From Maniola hyperantus (lineage: Eukaryota; Arthropoda; Insecta; Lepidoptera; Nymphalidae), in assembly GCF_902806685.2 (NCBI RefSeq), contig NC_048538.1, positions 12,028,001-12,092,000 of the forward strand: a stretch of 64,000 nt of DNA, given 5' to 3'. Of this stretch, positions 63,311 through 64,000 are shown piece after piece. Under the pieces are notes generated by a model. The model saw only the letters and a program-made list of their open reading frames with translations, did no database searches and was not told the DNA's origin. Made by a program: the position numbers and the translations under genes. The number at the start of each line of letters is the position of its first letter. The first letter of the stretch is position 1.

Positions 63311-64000
63311 CAAATGCAAAGTGCAAACCTTATCGAAAACCAGTTAATACAAAGTTCGCAACAACGCGCATCGGGCGCAGGGCTGGCTGTGTATCGGGTT
63401 TCTGCAGGATATCGTTCTACAAAATGTAGGTTGTTGAAACTATTCGATCTTGGTCAGACCGAACTTCGCATTCATCGCAGAAAAAGCCTGTAAGCTAAAA
63501 TGTTCTGTCTCTGAACCCAGTGGTTTAAGCCGTAGGTAAATTGATAAAATATTATGGTCAGCCAGTCTGTTTTTTCTTGTGTACAGTATTGTATTTAGAT
63601 CTCAAAAATATTTTTGCGTCATCGTTGGTATTGCCACTAGCAGTAATTAACTAGTTATCATGTAACAATTGAACGGTTTCCAAAAAACTGTTTCCACATT
63701 ACCTCCATTACCACCAACTATTGTTTGTTTAAATTTTTCCTAGGCATCCGATAAAAATCCTGAAGTATGCATGGTTCCGGTAACTAATAGATTCGCATCG
63801 CATAAACCAGCACAGGAAATGTTAAGTAATGTAGTAGCCCGGCCTCATGCCCAAACGGGAAATAACTAGGCGCTCGTATGTATTTTTAGTTTGTCGCGAA
63901 CAAGGTCAACCTTTCAAAAACTTTACAACTTTGATAAAATAGCATGCAAACTCCAAACTGAAGTTATGCCAAATTTTCCAGATTTTTGTACATAAAATAT
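63311..64000. other. Unassigned sequence to window end
   Basis: The open frame at 63278-63493 (plus) overlaps the family Q end and has no recognisable domain. The remainder is AT-rich, without identifiable repeats. Confidence 0.3.

Overview
The window looks like repeat-packed, non-coding DNA from a moth or butterfly (Lepidoptera). The base composition is visibly AT-rich (estimated by eye, not computed). It is crowded with repeat families that I recognise as typical of lepidopteran genomes: a tRNA-derived SINE with head-end motif GGTTCGATCCC, short elements that start with CGACTTCGTCCGCGTGG and carry (GTCY)n tetranucleotide arrays, elements bounded by GGTTCCGTAC and CCAAGTGCGAGTC, and decayed RTE-type LINE 3' ends. 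The species cannot be named from this.

I find no convincing protein-coding gene. All open frames are short (longest about 112 codons), and most of the longer ones fall inside repeats that recur elsewhere in the window. Three short patches remain as weak exon or conserved-element candidates: 50821-51120, 51795-51980 and 59998-60189. The window is either intergenic or inside a very large intron.

Layout. 1-7 kb: mostly plain AT-rich DNA with a few SINE, LINE and GTCY fragments. 7-15 kb: dense, with a 319-bp near-perfect palindrome, GC-rich foldback elements, two copies of a TIR element, a tRNA-Asp-like pseudogene beside a 49-bp tandem repeat, a head-to-head pair of GGTTCCGTAC elements, and a SINE carrying two hairpin expansions. 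15-20 kb: sparser, with an inverted pair of an unnamed repeat. 20-27 kb: five of the eight RTE-type 3' fragments and a 410-bp MITE with TTAA target duplications that interrupts one of them. 27-36 kb: sparse, with the second SINE family and several low-copy duplicated segments. 37-48 kb: a cluster of the GACT-array family, two TIR/foldback MITEs and nested insertions. 48-64 kb: more SINEs and GTCY elements, a LINE 3' end nested inside a TIR element, and two short direct duplications.

Nothing here forms a pathway. What the window records is successive transposition: one element inserted in another, repeated loss of element ends, and local inverted or tandem rearrangement of short non-autonomous elements. 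Family letters in the entries (A, B, D, G and so on) are my own labels. Identity levels are by eye.
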